From: Halocaridina rubra
Taxonomy: Eukaryota; Arthropoda; Malacostraca; Decapoda; Atyidae
Assembly: GCA_037179515.1 (NCBI GenBank)
Contig: JAXCGZ010015154.1
Coordinates: forward strand, 1-64,000
Direction: 5' to 3'
DNA length: 64,000 bases
A program made the position numbers and the translations under genes. Below, in pieces: positions 25,566-38,976 of this stretch; position 1 is the stretch's first letter; the number at the start of each line of letters is the position of its first letter. The notes beneath the pieces are model-generated. The model saw only the letters and a program-made list of their open reading frames with translations, made no database searches and was not told the origin of the DNA.

Positions 25566-27814
25566 GGGTGGGGATGAGCCATCACTACTTGATCTAGTGT
25601 TCACAGATAATGTGTTGGATATTGAAAAAATTGAGTATGAACCACCAATTGGAAAGAGTGACCACTGTGTGTTGTTGATGGAGTATATCATTGAAGATAT
25701 TCTTCCTGAGAGTAGAGGCACTGAGGACATGGGGAGGAACTATCCGAAAGGAGATTACATCAAAATGAATGAGATTTTTGCAGTTATTGACTGGAGAACC
25801 TTATTTTACAACAAATCTGTACAAGAAATGCATGACATCTTTTGTGAGAAATATGGGAAGCTAGTAGATTGCTGCATACCTGTCACCAAAGTAGGTGTAA
25901 TTCATGCCAGAGAGAAATGGTTTGATAATGGGTGTAAAAGAGCTAAGGAGTGGAGAGACAAATGCTGGAAAAGGTATAGGAGGAGAAAAAACATAAATGC
26001 CTGGCAAACCTACAAAAGAGCAAGAAATGACTACCTAAGTAAAAGGAGAGAGGCAGAGAGAGACTATGAGAGGGACATCACCAGGAAGGCTAAAGAAAAT
26101 CCCAAGCTTTTCCACAGCTTTATCAGAGGAAAACTGAAGGTAAAAGAACAGGTTTTAAGGCTAAAGAGAGCGGATGGAAGCATCACTGAGACGGATGAAG
26201 AGATCTGCAAAGAATTGAACAAGGAGTTTCAGTCAGTATTTACAGTAGAAAATACCCCCACCCCCTCAGATAGCAGTGATAGAAGCTCAAGGGCCGGTAT
26301 TAGAGAACATCAACCTTACAGCCACCGAGGTATGTAAAGCGCTGATGGATTTAGATGTTCATAAAGCTACAGGTCCTGATGACATATCCCCTCATGTGCT
26401 TAAAAAATGCGCAAACACAATATCAGTGGCACTAAGTATCATATTTAAGGAGTCACTGGAGTCGGGGGAGATTCCAAGATGCTGGAAACAAGCAAATGTG
26501 ATACCTATCTTCAAAAAGGGAAGGAGGGATACGGCTCTGAACTATAGACCAGTTTCCTTGACCAGCATAGTTTGCAAAGTTATGGAGAAACTACTAAGGA
26601 AACATATCTCTCTTCACTTGGAATCCTTCAACTTTTTGTCAGTGAGGCAACATGGCTTCAGAGAAGGTAGATCAACAGTAACAAACTTATTAGAATTTTA
26701 TGATGAGGTAAGCCAAATCTTACAGGAAAGAGAGGGCTGGGTAGCTTGCATATTCCTAGACTTCCAGAAAGCGTTTGACACTGTTCCACATGGGAGACTT
26801 ATTAGGAAGCTGCAATCAATGGCTAGAATAGGTGGAAATGTTTTGGAATGGATAAAAACTTACTTAGAAGGAAGGGAACAGAGGGTTAGAGTAAGACACT
26901 CAGTGTCTGAATGGAGAAGAGTCAGTAGTGGAGTTCCACAGGGTTCAGTTTTTGGGCCACTTTTGTTCCTTGTATATGTAAATGTCCTACCAGAGTCTGT
27001 AAATTCATTCATGAATATGTTTGCAGATGATGCAAAGATTGTGAAGAAAGTAGGAAACGAGAACAATGGTAGAGAACTTCAGGAGGATCTAAATAATCTG
27101 CATGAGTGGTCAGAAAAATGGCTAATGAAATTCAATACTTCAAAATGTAAGGTAATGAGAATGGGTGCAAGTGCAAGAAGGCCAAAGCTTGACTACTCGG
27201 TGGCTGGAGTACAACTTCAAGAGACAGAAAATGAGAGAGATCTAGGAGTAAACATACTGGCAAATTTGTCTCCAGAAATACATATAAATGGCATAGTAAG
27301 GGCAGCATATGCATTCTTATCAAATTTAAGGGTAGCCTTCAGGCACATGGACAAGGAAATGTTGAGAAATATTTATGTAACCTATGTGAGGCCAAAACTC
27401 GAATATGCAGCCCCCTTTTGGAATCCGCACTTGAAAAAGCACATAGCTAAGCTTGAAAAAGTTCAAAGACATGCCACGAAACTGGTGCCAGAAATACGCA
27501 ATCTCAGTTATGATGAGAGGCTGAGGGAATTAGACTTACCATCACTCGAAGCTAGAAGAGTGAGGGGGGATATGGTGACAGTCTTTAAATTCCTTCATGG
27601 TTATGATAGAGTGGATAGGGATCGATATTTTGATATGGCTGGCTCTAGAACTAGAGGTCATAGTTTGAAGCTTCGTAAGAAAACTTCTTTGCAGAATGTA
27701 ATGAAATATTTTTTCAGTGTAAGAGTAGTTGATAATTGGAATTGGCTAAGCGAGGAGGTAGTTAATGCTATCTCAATCCATAGTTTTAAGGACAGGTATG
27801 ATAAGTATCACTAA
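25566..27814 (+). pseudogene. CR1-C ORF2: endonuclease end, linker, RT
   Basis: The first part (to 26,260) reads KSDHCVLL, the linker, and HSFIRGKLKVKEQV. An extra C in the tacccccacccc run near 26,260 shifts the frame. The rest (26,276-27,814) is one 512-codon frame with all RT motifs (LDFQKAFDTVPHG, catalytic FADD) and the full C-terminus. The extra C is absent from the duplicate at 34,740, so it arose after duplication. Confidence 0.88.
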
Positions 27815-27892
27815 TTATAAAATGGAACCGATCAGGAGACGGGAAGATAGGAGCTTTGGGCTCTTTCCCGTAAACACAATTAGGTAATCACA
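25566..27892 (+). mobile_element. CR1 element C
   Basis: Plus-strand CR1 truncated at the end of the endonuclease (DEPSLLDLVFTDN) with a complete 3' end finishing attaggtaatcac at 27,892. There is no target-site duplication of more than 1-2 bp against the intact LTR 1, as expected for CR1. From base 26,108 onward it is part of the tandem duplication. Confidence 0.9.
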
Positions 27893-28139
27893 TGATAGAA
27901 AGTAATAAGTACACATACTAAGTCTAAAAGTATACATTCATGCACTTACATTACAATAAACAAAACTATATAAAAAACAACACTTACATAATGTACGTAG
28001 AAATAAACTGTCTTGTAATATATTCAAGACACTATTAGTAAAATAATTACCTTACTCAAATTAGATTAACATGCTCTGTTCACAAGTTTCTTGAATCATT
28101 TATCTTTTGTCAGTAGTTAAATCTGCATTGCCAATGTTC

Positions 28140-28490
28140 TTTGCTGAAATAATGTAACATTATTTATCTATTCTAGTTTAATTCTTTATATTGTAAGTAT
28201 ATTTTCCTCCCATCTTTCTTTTAATATGATTTACTTATGTCAAAGATTCACAGGTAGCCACATGTTGGGTTAAATAAATGATAAAGAATGTGAAGATTCT
28301 TATTGCCCTAACAAAAAATAAAGGTTGGTGGTTCTCTGCTGTTATGACCCCCTGGAGTTGGTGGTTATAATCGAAAAAAAAATAACACATTATGTGATTA
28401 GTTCAATATGTGTAGATATCTACTCATGAAGGTGGATGGGTCATGTTGGGCCCGTAGGTAAAATCATCTGGAACTGGAGTGAATCTGTAA
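28140..28490. repeat. ~345-bp direct repeat, left copy
   Basis: It matches 30,100-30,447 with small changes, from gctgaaataatgta to ggagtgaatctgtaaa. The two copies flank R1 copy 2 in the same orientation. The ends lack TG..CA, so they do not look like LTRs. Equivalent copies in the duplicate are 36,630-36,975 and 43,695-44,047. 28,032-28,139 holds nothing recognisable. Confidence 0.8.
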
Positions 28491-30096
<1,606 letters not shown>

Positions 30097-30099
30097 TTA

Positions 30100-30447
30100 A
30101 TCTTAGCTGAAATAATGTATCTATCTTTATCTAATCTAGTTTAATTCTTTATATTTTATGTATATTTTCTTCCCATCTTTCTTTTAATATGATTTACTTA
30201 TGTCAAAGATTCATAAGTAGTCGCATGGGTTAAATAAAAGATAAAGAATGTGAAGATTTTTATTTCCCTAACAAAAAAATAAAGGTTGGTGGTTTTCTGC
30301 TGTTATGACCCCCTGGAGTTGGTAGCTATAATCGAAAAAAAAAATTACGTTATGTGATTAGTTCAATATGTGTAGATATCTACTCATGAAGGTGGATGGG
30401 CCATGTTGGGCCCGTAGGTAAAATCATCTGGAACTGGAGTGAATCTG
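30100..30447. repeat. ~345-bp direct repeat, right copy
   Basis: Partner of 28,140-28,490. After ctgtaaa at 30,447 the two copies diverge: this one continues into the I-like LINE 3' region. Confidence 0.8.
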
Positions 30448-31729
30448 TAAAGATTAGAGGGAACATCGAAATGTTCAGGCTGGGGCTAGTAGTCTTCAAG
30501 AAATTTTATTGAGACACCTTGTTTGAGAGGTTGAGAAAAGTTGGAATAAGGATAGTGGTGGAGAAGGGAGAGGTGATATCACCACGTGCTTTCTTTTAGC
30601 CCCCAGAGGACAACTAGGAAGGAAGGGTAAAATGGGAGATAGGAAGCAAAAATAAATTTATTAATATAAAGAATGAAAAATAATTGGATGAACAAAAATA
30701 TAGAAAGAAAAGAGTTTGCTGTTGATTTGCAAAGACAAGGCTTCCTTACTTGAACCACACCAGCATGTCTTAGGCTCATGCTGGAGAAGTTGAGGAGAAA
30801 AGTTTTTAACCTCTTCGGCTCTGGTTTAACCATGAGCTGTTGTCTGATAATCGAGGAGATGGGTGCTGGCTGTTAATGTTCAGTAAGCTGTCCATGTAGT
30901 TCATTGCTGCTGCTCTGATTATAGTGCTAGCAACTTGAAAGGCATTTGGATCAATGCTTGGATTACCAAGGCCCTAGTCTTTCATCGTATTTCTGGGATG
31001 ACTTTACATTCTAGGACGTAGTGGAGAAGGGCATGTGACACATCTTCCTGGCAGAAGGTGCACTCATTAATGAGATCCTCTATCATTTGCCAGGTGAATT
31101 TGTATTTGAGTCTCAATCGATATATGTTGACCCCTGTGCCTCTGTGGATGTTCTTGGGCAGGGTGATGCGCTGATGTTTGGTGGTAGTTTTGTACCATAA
31201 GGTATAGGGAGATCCAGTGTAATTGCATAGATTTTGTCTGGGTAGTTTTAAATTAAGGAGTGATTTGGAGGCTTTAATCTTGATCTGGAGGGTCAGGGAG
31301 AAAGGGATGCTTGAATCTCTGTCCAGAGAGAGGCTTGTTTAACTGCTTGGTCTTCAACTTCATTTCCTATGATGCCGACATGGCTGGGAATCCAAGCAAG
31401 GGTGACAACATTACCAATGCCAATAGGCCTGTTGTAGAGGAGAAGGATGTTTGTGATGATTCTCACATTGTGTCTGGAAAGTGGGCCTCTTGAAGGCCTG
31501 CAAGGCACTTTTGGGGTGAGAATAAGGGCATGGTCAGTTTCTTGCTGAAAGAAGAAGCTGAAGGCTTTGGTGATGGCAACTAGCTCAGGAGTTTGATAAC
31601 CTCCAGGTTTCAACATGTTCTCAGTAGGCAGCAACTGAGGCTGAAGTTTCTTGATAAACTGAGCCATCCATGTAGAAGATTTGGGAGTTGTGCCTGTTCC
31701 AACTCTGGATTTTATCCTTGTATGTTTCC
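30448..31729 (-). pseudogene. Old I-like LINE: RNase H, C-terminus and 3' region
   Basis: Minus-strand reading 31,729-31,293 aligns with the RNase H region of the young I-like ORF2 (HALIL, WIPSHVG). The catalytic residues of the YYTDGS motif are lost (SRVGTGTTPKSS here). The C-terminal CTFCQ zinc-type block lies near 31,060. 30,448-30,840 is probably its 3' UTR; an open frame there has no domain. The 5' side stops at a gypsy LTR exactly after the codons for the KNIYK region. Confidence 0.8.
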
Positions 31730-31884
31730 TGTGAATGAAACAGTTTCTCACCATAAAACAATGGTTTTATTCTAAAACTAAATCACACCATAATTAACAA
31801 TCTGCAAGCACAAGAAACAACAATTACCTTAATGTCTAATGTAACATACAAAACATAATCATACAGCATACATAATATACAACA
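31730..31884 (-). mobile_element. Gypsy LTR (3' LTR), copy 1
   Basis: About 155 bp running TGTTGTATATT to TTCATTCACA on the minus strand. It matches 45,323-45,457 and the 5' LTR at about 52,255-52,412. It follows a purine-rich ccggggagaa stretch, the likely polypurine tract. An AATAAA polyadenylation signal is present in tagaataaaacc near 31,765. Boundaries are good to a few bases. Confidence 0.75.
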
Positions 31885-32511
31885 TTCTCCCCGGCCATAT
31901 AAATTTGCCAGCCATAGCATTGGGGAGTATGTCTTTCCCATTATGAATGACAAAGTGTATTTTGTGCCAAACTGGACTTCTCAGAGAGCTGACCTCTTTG
32001 AGGTACTGAGGCTGAGTCCTCCAGAGAAGGTGAAGGTGAAGGCTCTGAACTAGATCAATCAAGTTCCTCTCCAATGACTCACTAAAGTTCAGATATTTGA
32101 AGTTTAGGTTCAGGTGCTTGAATAGAAGGTCCCTTTACTTGGGTAGTTCGGCATGGAGCCAAGTCTCTAAGAGAATCAGTTGACTCATGACCATCACTAT
32201 GTCTAACATGTGCATATGTTGGATTTGCATGGATAAACTCCACTTCTTTAACAATGGGATCGTCCTTCAAACGCCTCGCAAAATGACACAGAAACATTGG
32301 TCCTGGATTCAACAACCAAGAAGGAAGAGAAACCCCCAGAGATGTACGTCATGGAAATGCAAAAAACCTCTCATAAGGGGTCAAGTTTGTAGCTGTTGAT
32401 AGAAGTGATTTAAAACAGTGCAAAGCCTGAGGCAGTACCATCTCCCAGTGTGATTCAGGGAGATTGCGTGACCTCAGAGTCAGGCAAATTGCTTTCCAAA
32501 TAATCACGTTG
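31885..32511 (-). pseudogene. Gypsy integrase C-terminal remnant, copy 1
   Basis: The minus strand reads SRNLPESHWEMVLPQALH and TATNLTPYERFF (just downstream of the integrase catalytic core), then NPGPMFLCHFARRLKDDP, NPTYAHVRH and SLRDLAP of the C-terminal domain. Frames change and stops occur. The upstream part of the element is missing here only because the duplication breakpoint and a CR1 intervene. It is identical in layout to 45,458-46,084. Confidence 0.82.
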
Positions 32512-34594
32512 CGATTACCTAATTGTGCTTATGATCGGTTCCATTTTGTACTTAGTGATACTTATCATACCTGTCCTGAAAGCTATATATTGAGTTAGCA
32601 TTAACTACCTCCTCTCTTAGTGAATTCCAATTATTAACTACTCTTACACTAAAAAATACTTCTAAACATCCTGCAAAGAAGTCTTCTCACAAAGCTTCAA
32701 ACTATGATCCCTAGTTCTAGAGCCAGCCATATCGAAATATCCATCCGTATCCACCCTATCATAACCATAAAGGAATTTAAAGACTGTCACCATATCCCCC
32801 CTCAATCTTCTAGCTTCGAGTGATGGTAAGTCTAATTATTTCAGCCTCTCATCATAGCTGAGATTGCGTATTTCTGGCATGAGTTTCGTGGCATTTTTTG
32901 AACTCTTTTCAAGCTTAGCTATGTTCTTTTTCAAGTGCGGATCCTAAAAGAGGGCTGCATATTAAAATTATGGCCTCACAGAAGTTACATAAATATTTCT
33001 GAACATTTCCTTGTCCATTTACCTGAAGGCTACCCTTACCTTTGATAAGAGAGCATATGTTGCCCTTACAATGCAATTTATATGTATTTCTGGAGACAAA
33101 TCTACCAGTATGTTTACTCCTAGATCTCTCTCAAACTCTGTTTCTTGGAGTTGTACTTCTGCCACCAAGTAGTCAAGCTTGGGCCTTATTGCACTTGTAC
33201 CCATTCTCATTACCTTACATCTTGAAGGATTGAATTTCATTATCCACTTTTCTGACCACTCATGCAGACTATTTAGATCTTCCTGAAGTTCTCTACCAAT
33301 ATTCTCGTTTCTTACTTTCTTCACAATCTTTGCATCATCTGCAAGCCTATTCATGAATTAATTTACAGACTCTGGTAGGTGATTTATATATACAAGGAAC
33401 AAAGGTGGCCCTAAAACTGAACCCTGTGGAACTCCACTAATAACTCTTCTCCATTCAGACACTGAATGTCTTACTCTAACCCTTTGTTCTCTTCCTTCTG
33501 AGTAAGTTTCATCCATTCCAAGACATTTCCACCTATACTAGCCATTGCTTGCAGCTTCTTAATAAGCCTCCCATGTGGGACAGTATCAAATGCTTTCTGA
33601 AAGTCTAGAAATATGCAATCTGCCCAGCCCTCTCTTTCCTGTAAGATTTGGCTTCCTCATCAAAAAAATTCTAATAAGTTTGTTACTGTTGATCTACCTT
33701 CCCTGAAGCCATGTTGTCTCAATGACTAAAAGTTGAAGGATTCCAAGTGAAGAGAGATATGTTTCCTTAGTAGTTTCTCCATAACTTTGCAAACTATGCT
33801 GGTCAAGGAAACTGGTCTATAGTTCAGAGCCGTATCCCTCCTTCCCTTTTAGAAGATAGGTATCACGTTCGCTTGTTTCCAGCATCTTGAAATCTCCCCT
33901 GAATCCAGTGACTTTTTAAATATGATAGTTAGTGCCATTGATATTAAGTTTGCAAATTTTTTAAGTATATAAGGGAATATATCATCAAGACCTGTAGCTT
34001 TATGGACATCTATCTCCATCAGCGCTTTGCATACCTCTGTGACTGAAACATTGATGCTCTCTAATACCGGCCTATGAACTTCTATCTCTGCAATCTGAGG
34101 GGGTAGGGTATTTTCTACTGTAAATACTGACTGATACTCCTTGTTCTATTCTTTGCAGATCTCTTCATCCGTCTCAGTGATGCTTCCATCCGCTCTCTTT
34201 AGCCTTAAAACCTGTTCTTTTACCTTCAGTTTTCCTCTGATAAAGCTGTGGAAAAGCTTGGGATTTTCTTTAGCCTTCCTGGTGTTGTCCCTTTCATAGT
34301 CTCTCTCTGCCTCTCTTCTTTTACTTAGGTAATCAATTCTTGCTCTTTTGTAAGCTTATCAGGCATTTATGTTTTTTCTCCTCCTATACCGTTTCCAGCA
34401 TTTTTCTCTCCACTCCTTAGCTCTTTTAAACTCATTATCGAACCATTTCTCTCTGGCATGAATTACATCTACTTTGGTGACAGGTATGCAGCAATTTACT
34501 CTCTTCCCATATTTCTCACAAAAGATGTACATTTCCTATGTAGATTTGTTGTAAAATAAGGTCCTCCAGTCAATAACCGCAAAAAGCTCATTCA
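32512..34594 (-). mobile_element. CR1 element D, copy 1 (cut by duplication)
   Basis: Minus-strand CR1 starting with the tail at 32,512 and running to the duplication junction at 34,594, inside the linker (KMNELFAVIDW region). It is moderately diverged with many frameshifts. The longest frame, 33,019-33,354, covers RT motif C and beyond, with the catalytic motif read as LADDAKIVKK. The full version is at 46,085-49,232. Confidence 0.88.
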
Positions 34595-36375
34595 TTTTCC
34601 ACAGCTTTATCAGAGGAAAACTGAAGGTAAAAGAACAGGTTTTAAGGCTAAAGAGAGCGGATGTAAGCATCACTGAGACGGATGAAGAGATCTGCAAAGA
34701 ATTGAACAAGGAGTTTCAGTCAGTATTTACAGTAGAAAATACCCCACCCCCTCAGATTGCAGTGATAGAAGCTCAAGGACCGGTATTAGAGAACATCAAC
34801 CTTACAGCCACCGAGGTATGTAAAGCGCTGATGGATTTAGATGTTCATAAAGCTACAGGCCTGATGACATATCCCCTCATGTGCTTAAAAAATGCGCAAA
34901 CACAATATCAGTGGCACTAAGTATCATATTTAAGGAGTCACTGGAGTCGGGGGAGATTCCCAGATGCTGGAAACAAGCAAATGTGATACCTATCTTCAAA
35001 AAGGGAAGGAGGGATACGGCTCTGAACTATAGACCAGTTTCCTTGACCAGCATAGTTTGCAAAGTTATGGAGAAACTACTAAGGAAACATATCTCTCTTC
35101 ACTTGGAATCCTTCAACTTTTTGTCAGTGAGGCAACATGGCTTCAGAGAAGGTAGATCAACAGTAACAAACTTATTAGAATTTTATGATGAGGTAAGCCA
35201 AATCTTACAGGAAAGAGAGGGCTGGGCAGATTGCATATTCCTAGACTTCCAGAAAGCGTTTGACACTGTTCCACATGGGAGACTTATTAGGAAGCTGCAA
35301 TCAATGGCTAGAATAGGTGGAAATGTTTTGGAATGGATAAAAACTTACTTAGAAGGAAGGGAACAGAGGGTTAGAGTAAGACACTCAGTGTCTGAATGGA
35401 GAAGAGTCAGTAGTGGAGTTCCACAGGGTTCAGTTTTTGGGCCACTTTTGTTCCTTGTATATGTAAATGACCTACCAGAGTCTGTAAATTCATTCATGAA
35501 TATGTTTGCAGATGATGCAAAGATTGTGAAGAAAGTAAAAAACGAGAACAATGGTAGAGAACTTCAGGAGGATCTAAATAATCTGCATGAGTGGTCAGAA
35601 AAATGGCTAATGAAATTTAATACTTCAAAATGTAAGGTAATGAGAATGGGTACAAGTGCAAGAAGGCCCAAGCTTGACTACTCGGTGGCTGGAGTACAAC
35701 TTCAAGAGACAGAAAATGAGAGAGATCTAGGAGTAAACATACTGGCAGATTTGTCTCCAGAAATACATATAAATGGCATAGTAAGGGCAGCATATGCATT
35801 CTTATCAAATGTAAGGGTAGCCTTCAGGCACATGGACAAGGAAATGTTGAGAAATATTTATGTAACCTATGTGAGGCCAAAACTCGAATATGCAGCCCCC
35901 TTTTGGAATCCGCACTTGAAAAAGCACATAGCTAAGCTTGAAAAAGTTCAAAGACATGCCACGAAACTGGTGCCAGAAATACGCAATCTCAGTTATGATG
36001 AGAGGCTGAGGGAATTAGACTTACCATCACTCGAAGCTAGAAGAGTGAGGGGGGATATGGTGACAGTCTTCAAATTCCTTCATGGTTATGATAGAGTGGA
36101 TAGGGATCGATATTTTGATATGGCTGGCTCTAGAACTAGAGGTCATAGTTTGAAGCTTCGTAAGAAAACTTCTTTGCAGAATGTAATGAAATATTTTTTC
36201 AGTGTAAGAGTAGTTGATAATTGGAGTTGGCTAAGCGAGGAGGTAGTTAATGCTATCTCAATCCATAGTTTTAAGGACAGGTATGATAAGTATCACTAAG
36301 TCTAAAATGGAACCGATCAGGAGACGGGAAGATAGGAGCTTTGGGATCTTTCCCGTAAACACAATTAGGTAATCA
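34595..36375 (+). pseudogene. CR1-C duplicate: RT and C-terminus
   Basis: Plus-strand duplicate of 26,108-27,892. A base lost near 34,860 (acaggcctg instead of acaggtcctg) separates a 72-codon start frame from a 472-codon frame (34,881-36,299) carrying all RT motifs with intact FADD and the normal C-terminus. The lost base is present in copy 1, so this lesion is private to copy 2. It starts at the duplication junction and has no promoter of its own. Confidence 0.88.
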
Positions 36376-36515
36376 CATGATAGAAAGTAATAAGTACACA
36401 TACTAAGTCTAAAAGTATACATTCATGCACTTACATTACAATAAACGAAACTATATGCAAAACAACACTTACATAATGTACGTAGAAATAAACTGTCTTG
36501 TAATATATTCGACAC
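36376..36515. mobile_element. Solo LTR 2 distal fragment, duplicated
   Basis: Duplicate of 27,893-28,031, from atgatagaaag to ttcgaca (three bases shorter at the end). It is an LTR end without its beginning, explained by the duplication rather than by a separate insertion. Confidence 0.85.
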
Positions 36516-36629
36516 TATTAGTAAAATAATTACCTTACTCAAATTAGATTAACATGCTTTGTTCACAGGTTTCTTGAATCATTTATCTTTTGTCAGTAGT
36601 TAAATCTGCATTGCCAATGTTCTTTGCTG

Positions 36630-36975
36630 AAATAATGTAACATTATCTATTCTAGTTTAATTCTTTATATTTTAAGTATATTTTCCTCCCATCTTTCTTT
36701 TAATATGATTTACTTATGTCAAAGATTCACAGGTAGCCACATGTTGGGTTAAATAAATGATAAAGAATGTGAAGATTCTTATTGCCCTAACAAAAAATAA
36801 AGGTTGGTGGTTCTCTGCTGTTATGACCCCCTGGAGTTGGTGGTTATAATCGAAAAAAATTAACACATTATGTGATTAGTTCAATATGTGTAGATATCTA
36901 CTCAAGAAGGTGGATGGGTCATGTTGGGCCTGTAGGTAAAATCATCTGGAACTGGAGTGAATCTGTAAATAATTA
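36630..36975. repeat. ~345-bp direct repeat, left copy in duplicate
   Basis: Duplicate of 28,140-28,490. Its partner is at 43,695-44,047. Confidence 0.8.
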
Positions 36976-37587
36976 ATGGTTTTGTATGCTCTTCTTCTTC
37001 TTCCTCTATTTACGTTCCCATTTTCATATGGGGTCGCATCTCTTCACTAGTTGTCTCCACTTGTTTCGGTCCATCACTTGCTCCTCCTCCAGCTGTCTCT
37101 CTCTGAGATCCTCCTTCAGTCGGTCCTTCCACCGTAGTTTAGGTCTTCCTCGTCTACGTCTGCCCTCCACGTCGCATAAATCTTTCTGGTTAGCTGTGAC
37201 TAATCATTATATTTTCATCCTGTAGAATAATATTGGAAACTCATTATAAGTGTGCTCTTGCTTTTGGTTTTCCCATTATTAACGGTGTGTCGTTTCTGTA
37301 TCGGCAATTGCAGTGTTCTCTATTCTACTCTGCCTGTGTGACAGGTAATTGTCGAGTTGAGGCCAAAGTCTTGACATCCTTCTGTGTTGCCGGGAATCGA
37401 AATCGTGCTCACCACCTCCGTGATTCTAGGCAGCATTCCATAAATTTTAATTTAAAATTTGTTCAAGCTCCAAAAATTAATTACATTTTTTATAATGTGT
37501 CATTGCATTTCCAAAATTAAAAGAGAGTTGAATACCGAGTTTCATTTAACTGAGTAGTGATATATGGGTGGGGTGTTCAAGTACAGT
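36976..37587. repeat. R1 repeat, duplicate, part before copia
   Basis: Duplicate of 28,491-28,939, interrupted by the LINE stub at 36,993 and cut at 37,587 by the copia element. It continues at 42,511 after the copia target duplication acagt. Confidence 0.85.
36993..37172 (-). mobile_element. LINE 3' stub inserted after duplication
   Basis: About 180 bp replace six bases found at the same place in copy 1. The minus strand has a clean ~50-codon frame (37,172-37,024) reading GRPKLRWKDRLKEDLRER and MDRNKWRQLV then stop. This is the C-terminal signature of endonuclease/RT LINEs of the RTE-like group. It ends in a gaagaagaag tail. The frame is uninterrupted, fitting a young insertion. Confidence 0.75.
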
Positions 37588-37857
37588 TGTTGAGGGTAAA
37601 CTTAATCGACAAATATATTTTTCTTAAGTGTACTAATTAGATTAATATTTTTCACAATAATATAATTGGTATATTTTTCATATATATGCCCAGTACATAT
37701 TTTCCAAGCTGGCATTTTCTTTTTGTCCATGTCTTAACGTTGTATGACGCTTCATTCATATAGTAAACAAATAATAACCGGTGATTGTGACTTTCAATTA
37801 TATCCCCAAGATTGCTCTTTATCCATCATCATGACTCATAGTAGTCATACCTCAACA
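37588..37857 (+). mobile_element. Copia 5' LTR
   Basis: TGTTGAGGGTAAA to CCTCAACA. It differs from the 3' LTR at the aatcgac/aattgac and aagtgtact/aagtttact positions only. The likely gag start codon (37,831) lies inside this LTR. Confidence 0.97.
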
Positions 37858-38976
37858 GGTTATGGGCCCAGCCTTAGTGCTAGATTATTATTTGATGGTG
37901 ATGAGTCGAAATATGAGCTTTGGGAAGTTAAATTTCTCGGTTACATGAGACGTCTGAAGTTATTGGATGTCCTGACCGGCACCGGAACCCCTATCGCAGG
38001 GGAGAATGCTAATGCATTTGCTGAGCTTGTTCAACTTTTAGATGACCGAAGCCTTAATTTAGTGATAAGAGAGGCGAAAGACAACGGTCGTAAAGCACTG
38101 GAAATACTCCGTGGTCATTACATGGGCACAGGTAAGCCGAGAGTTATTTGCCTATATACTGAGCTTACGTTATTGAAGAAAGTAGCCGATGAAAGCGTCA
38201 CCGATTATGTCATTCGCGCTGAGACTGCTGCTAATTCATTAAAACAGGCAGGTGAGACTGTTAGTGATAGCCTCCTTACTGCAATGGTGCTTAAAGGCCT
38301 TCCCTCAAATTTTAAGACTTTTTCTACTGTAATTACACAGAGAGATACTCCAATGAGTTTTTCTGAGTTTAAAATTGCTTTAAGAAACTTTGAAGAGACT
38401 GAAAAGGCACATGACACTTTTGATAGTGACGATAATGTTATGAAAGTAACCCATAAAGGCAACCAAGGTAGGGCTAGTGCAGGAAATTTTACCCCTACTT
38501 GTTATACTTGTGGAAGTTTAGGACATAAATCTCCTGATTGTAAGAATAAAAGTGAGAAGAATAAAGGAAAATATAGATTTAGTAAGAAGTGGTGCCATAA
38601 ATGCAGATCTCGAACTCATAACTCTAGTGAATGTAGGAAAAATCCCCCTAATTCAACAAAATCCATGAGTGCTGAAGATAATGTTACCGATACCGAACGG
38701 CCTCATTCGTTCCTTTTTAAAGCCAGTGCGAGTGAAGATATTTTTGAATATGATAATTGTAATAATGCTGTTAGGCATAATACTGATAATAATTTAATGG
38801 TTGACTGTGGTGCTACATCTCATATAATAAAAGATGGCTCAAAGTTTGTGAAATTTGACAGTGATTTTAATCCTTCTAATCATTGTATTGAGTTGGCTGA
38901 CGGAAGTCGAACAAATGGCATTGCGCGTGGTCGTGGATCCGCAAATGTGTTGGTGCATGATGTAAAGTTTTGCTAG
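37831..38976 (+). pseudogene. gag: Copia gag and protease
   Basis: From ATG at 37,831 the frame crosses the LTR end and the primer-binding site, then gives the Gag domain (LWEVKFLGYMRRL). Two CCHC zinc knuckles follow (CYTCGSLGHKSPDC and CHKCRSRTHNSSEC, both CX2CX4HX4C), and then the aspartic protease active site as DCGATSH. An earlier ATG at 37,744 in the same frame is less likely because it is deep in the LTR. The frame ends early at TAG 38,974-38,976 through a one-base change in a TTTT run. The usual copia polyprotein continues into integrase. Confidence 0.85.
37858..37873 (+). promoter_or_regulatory. Copia primer-binding site (initiator tRNA-Met half)
   Basis: ggttatgggcccagcc directly follows the LTR. 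It is complementary to the anticodon stem-loop of initiator tRNA-Met rather than to a tRNA 3' end. Drosophila copia is known to prime from such an internal tRNA-iMet fragment. Confidence 0.85.

Larger units (their letters stand above)
24657..28031. mobile_element. Solo LTR 2, split by a CR1
   Basis: Same family as the LTR at 4,970-6,084. It starts tgtggaggatttcc and ends ttcaagaca. The CR1 at 25,566-27,892 interrupts it between gtgtatac and atgatagaa; the homologous place in LTR 1 reads continuously. Flanks are gtatt and ctatt, a 5-bp duplication with one mismatch, so this was also a separate insertion. About 1,048 bp of LTR remain, shorter than LTR 1 through small deletions. Confidence 0.85.

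Noticed and set aside
30579..30833. 84-codon minus-strand frame repeated at 44,175-44,429
   Set aside because: It lies in the 3' UTR of the old I-like LINE, hydrophobic by base composition, and is kept only by the recent duplication.
38960..38976. Programmed -1 frameshift between copia protease and integrase
   Set aside because: The local sequence (aagttttgctag) lacks a canonical X XXY YYZ slippery heptamer, and copia elements normally use one continuous frame. A T-run indel is simpler.
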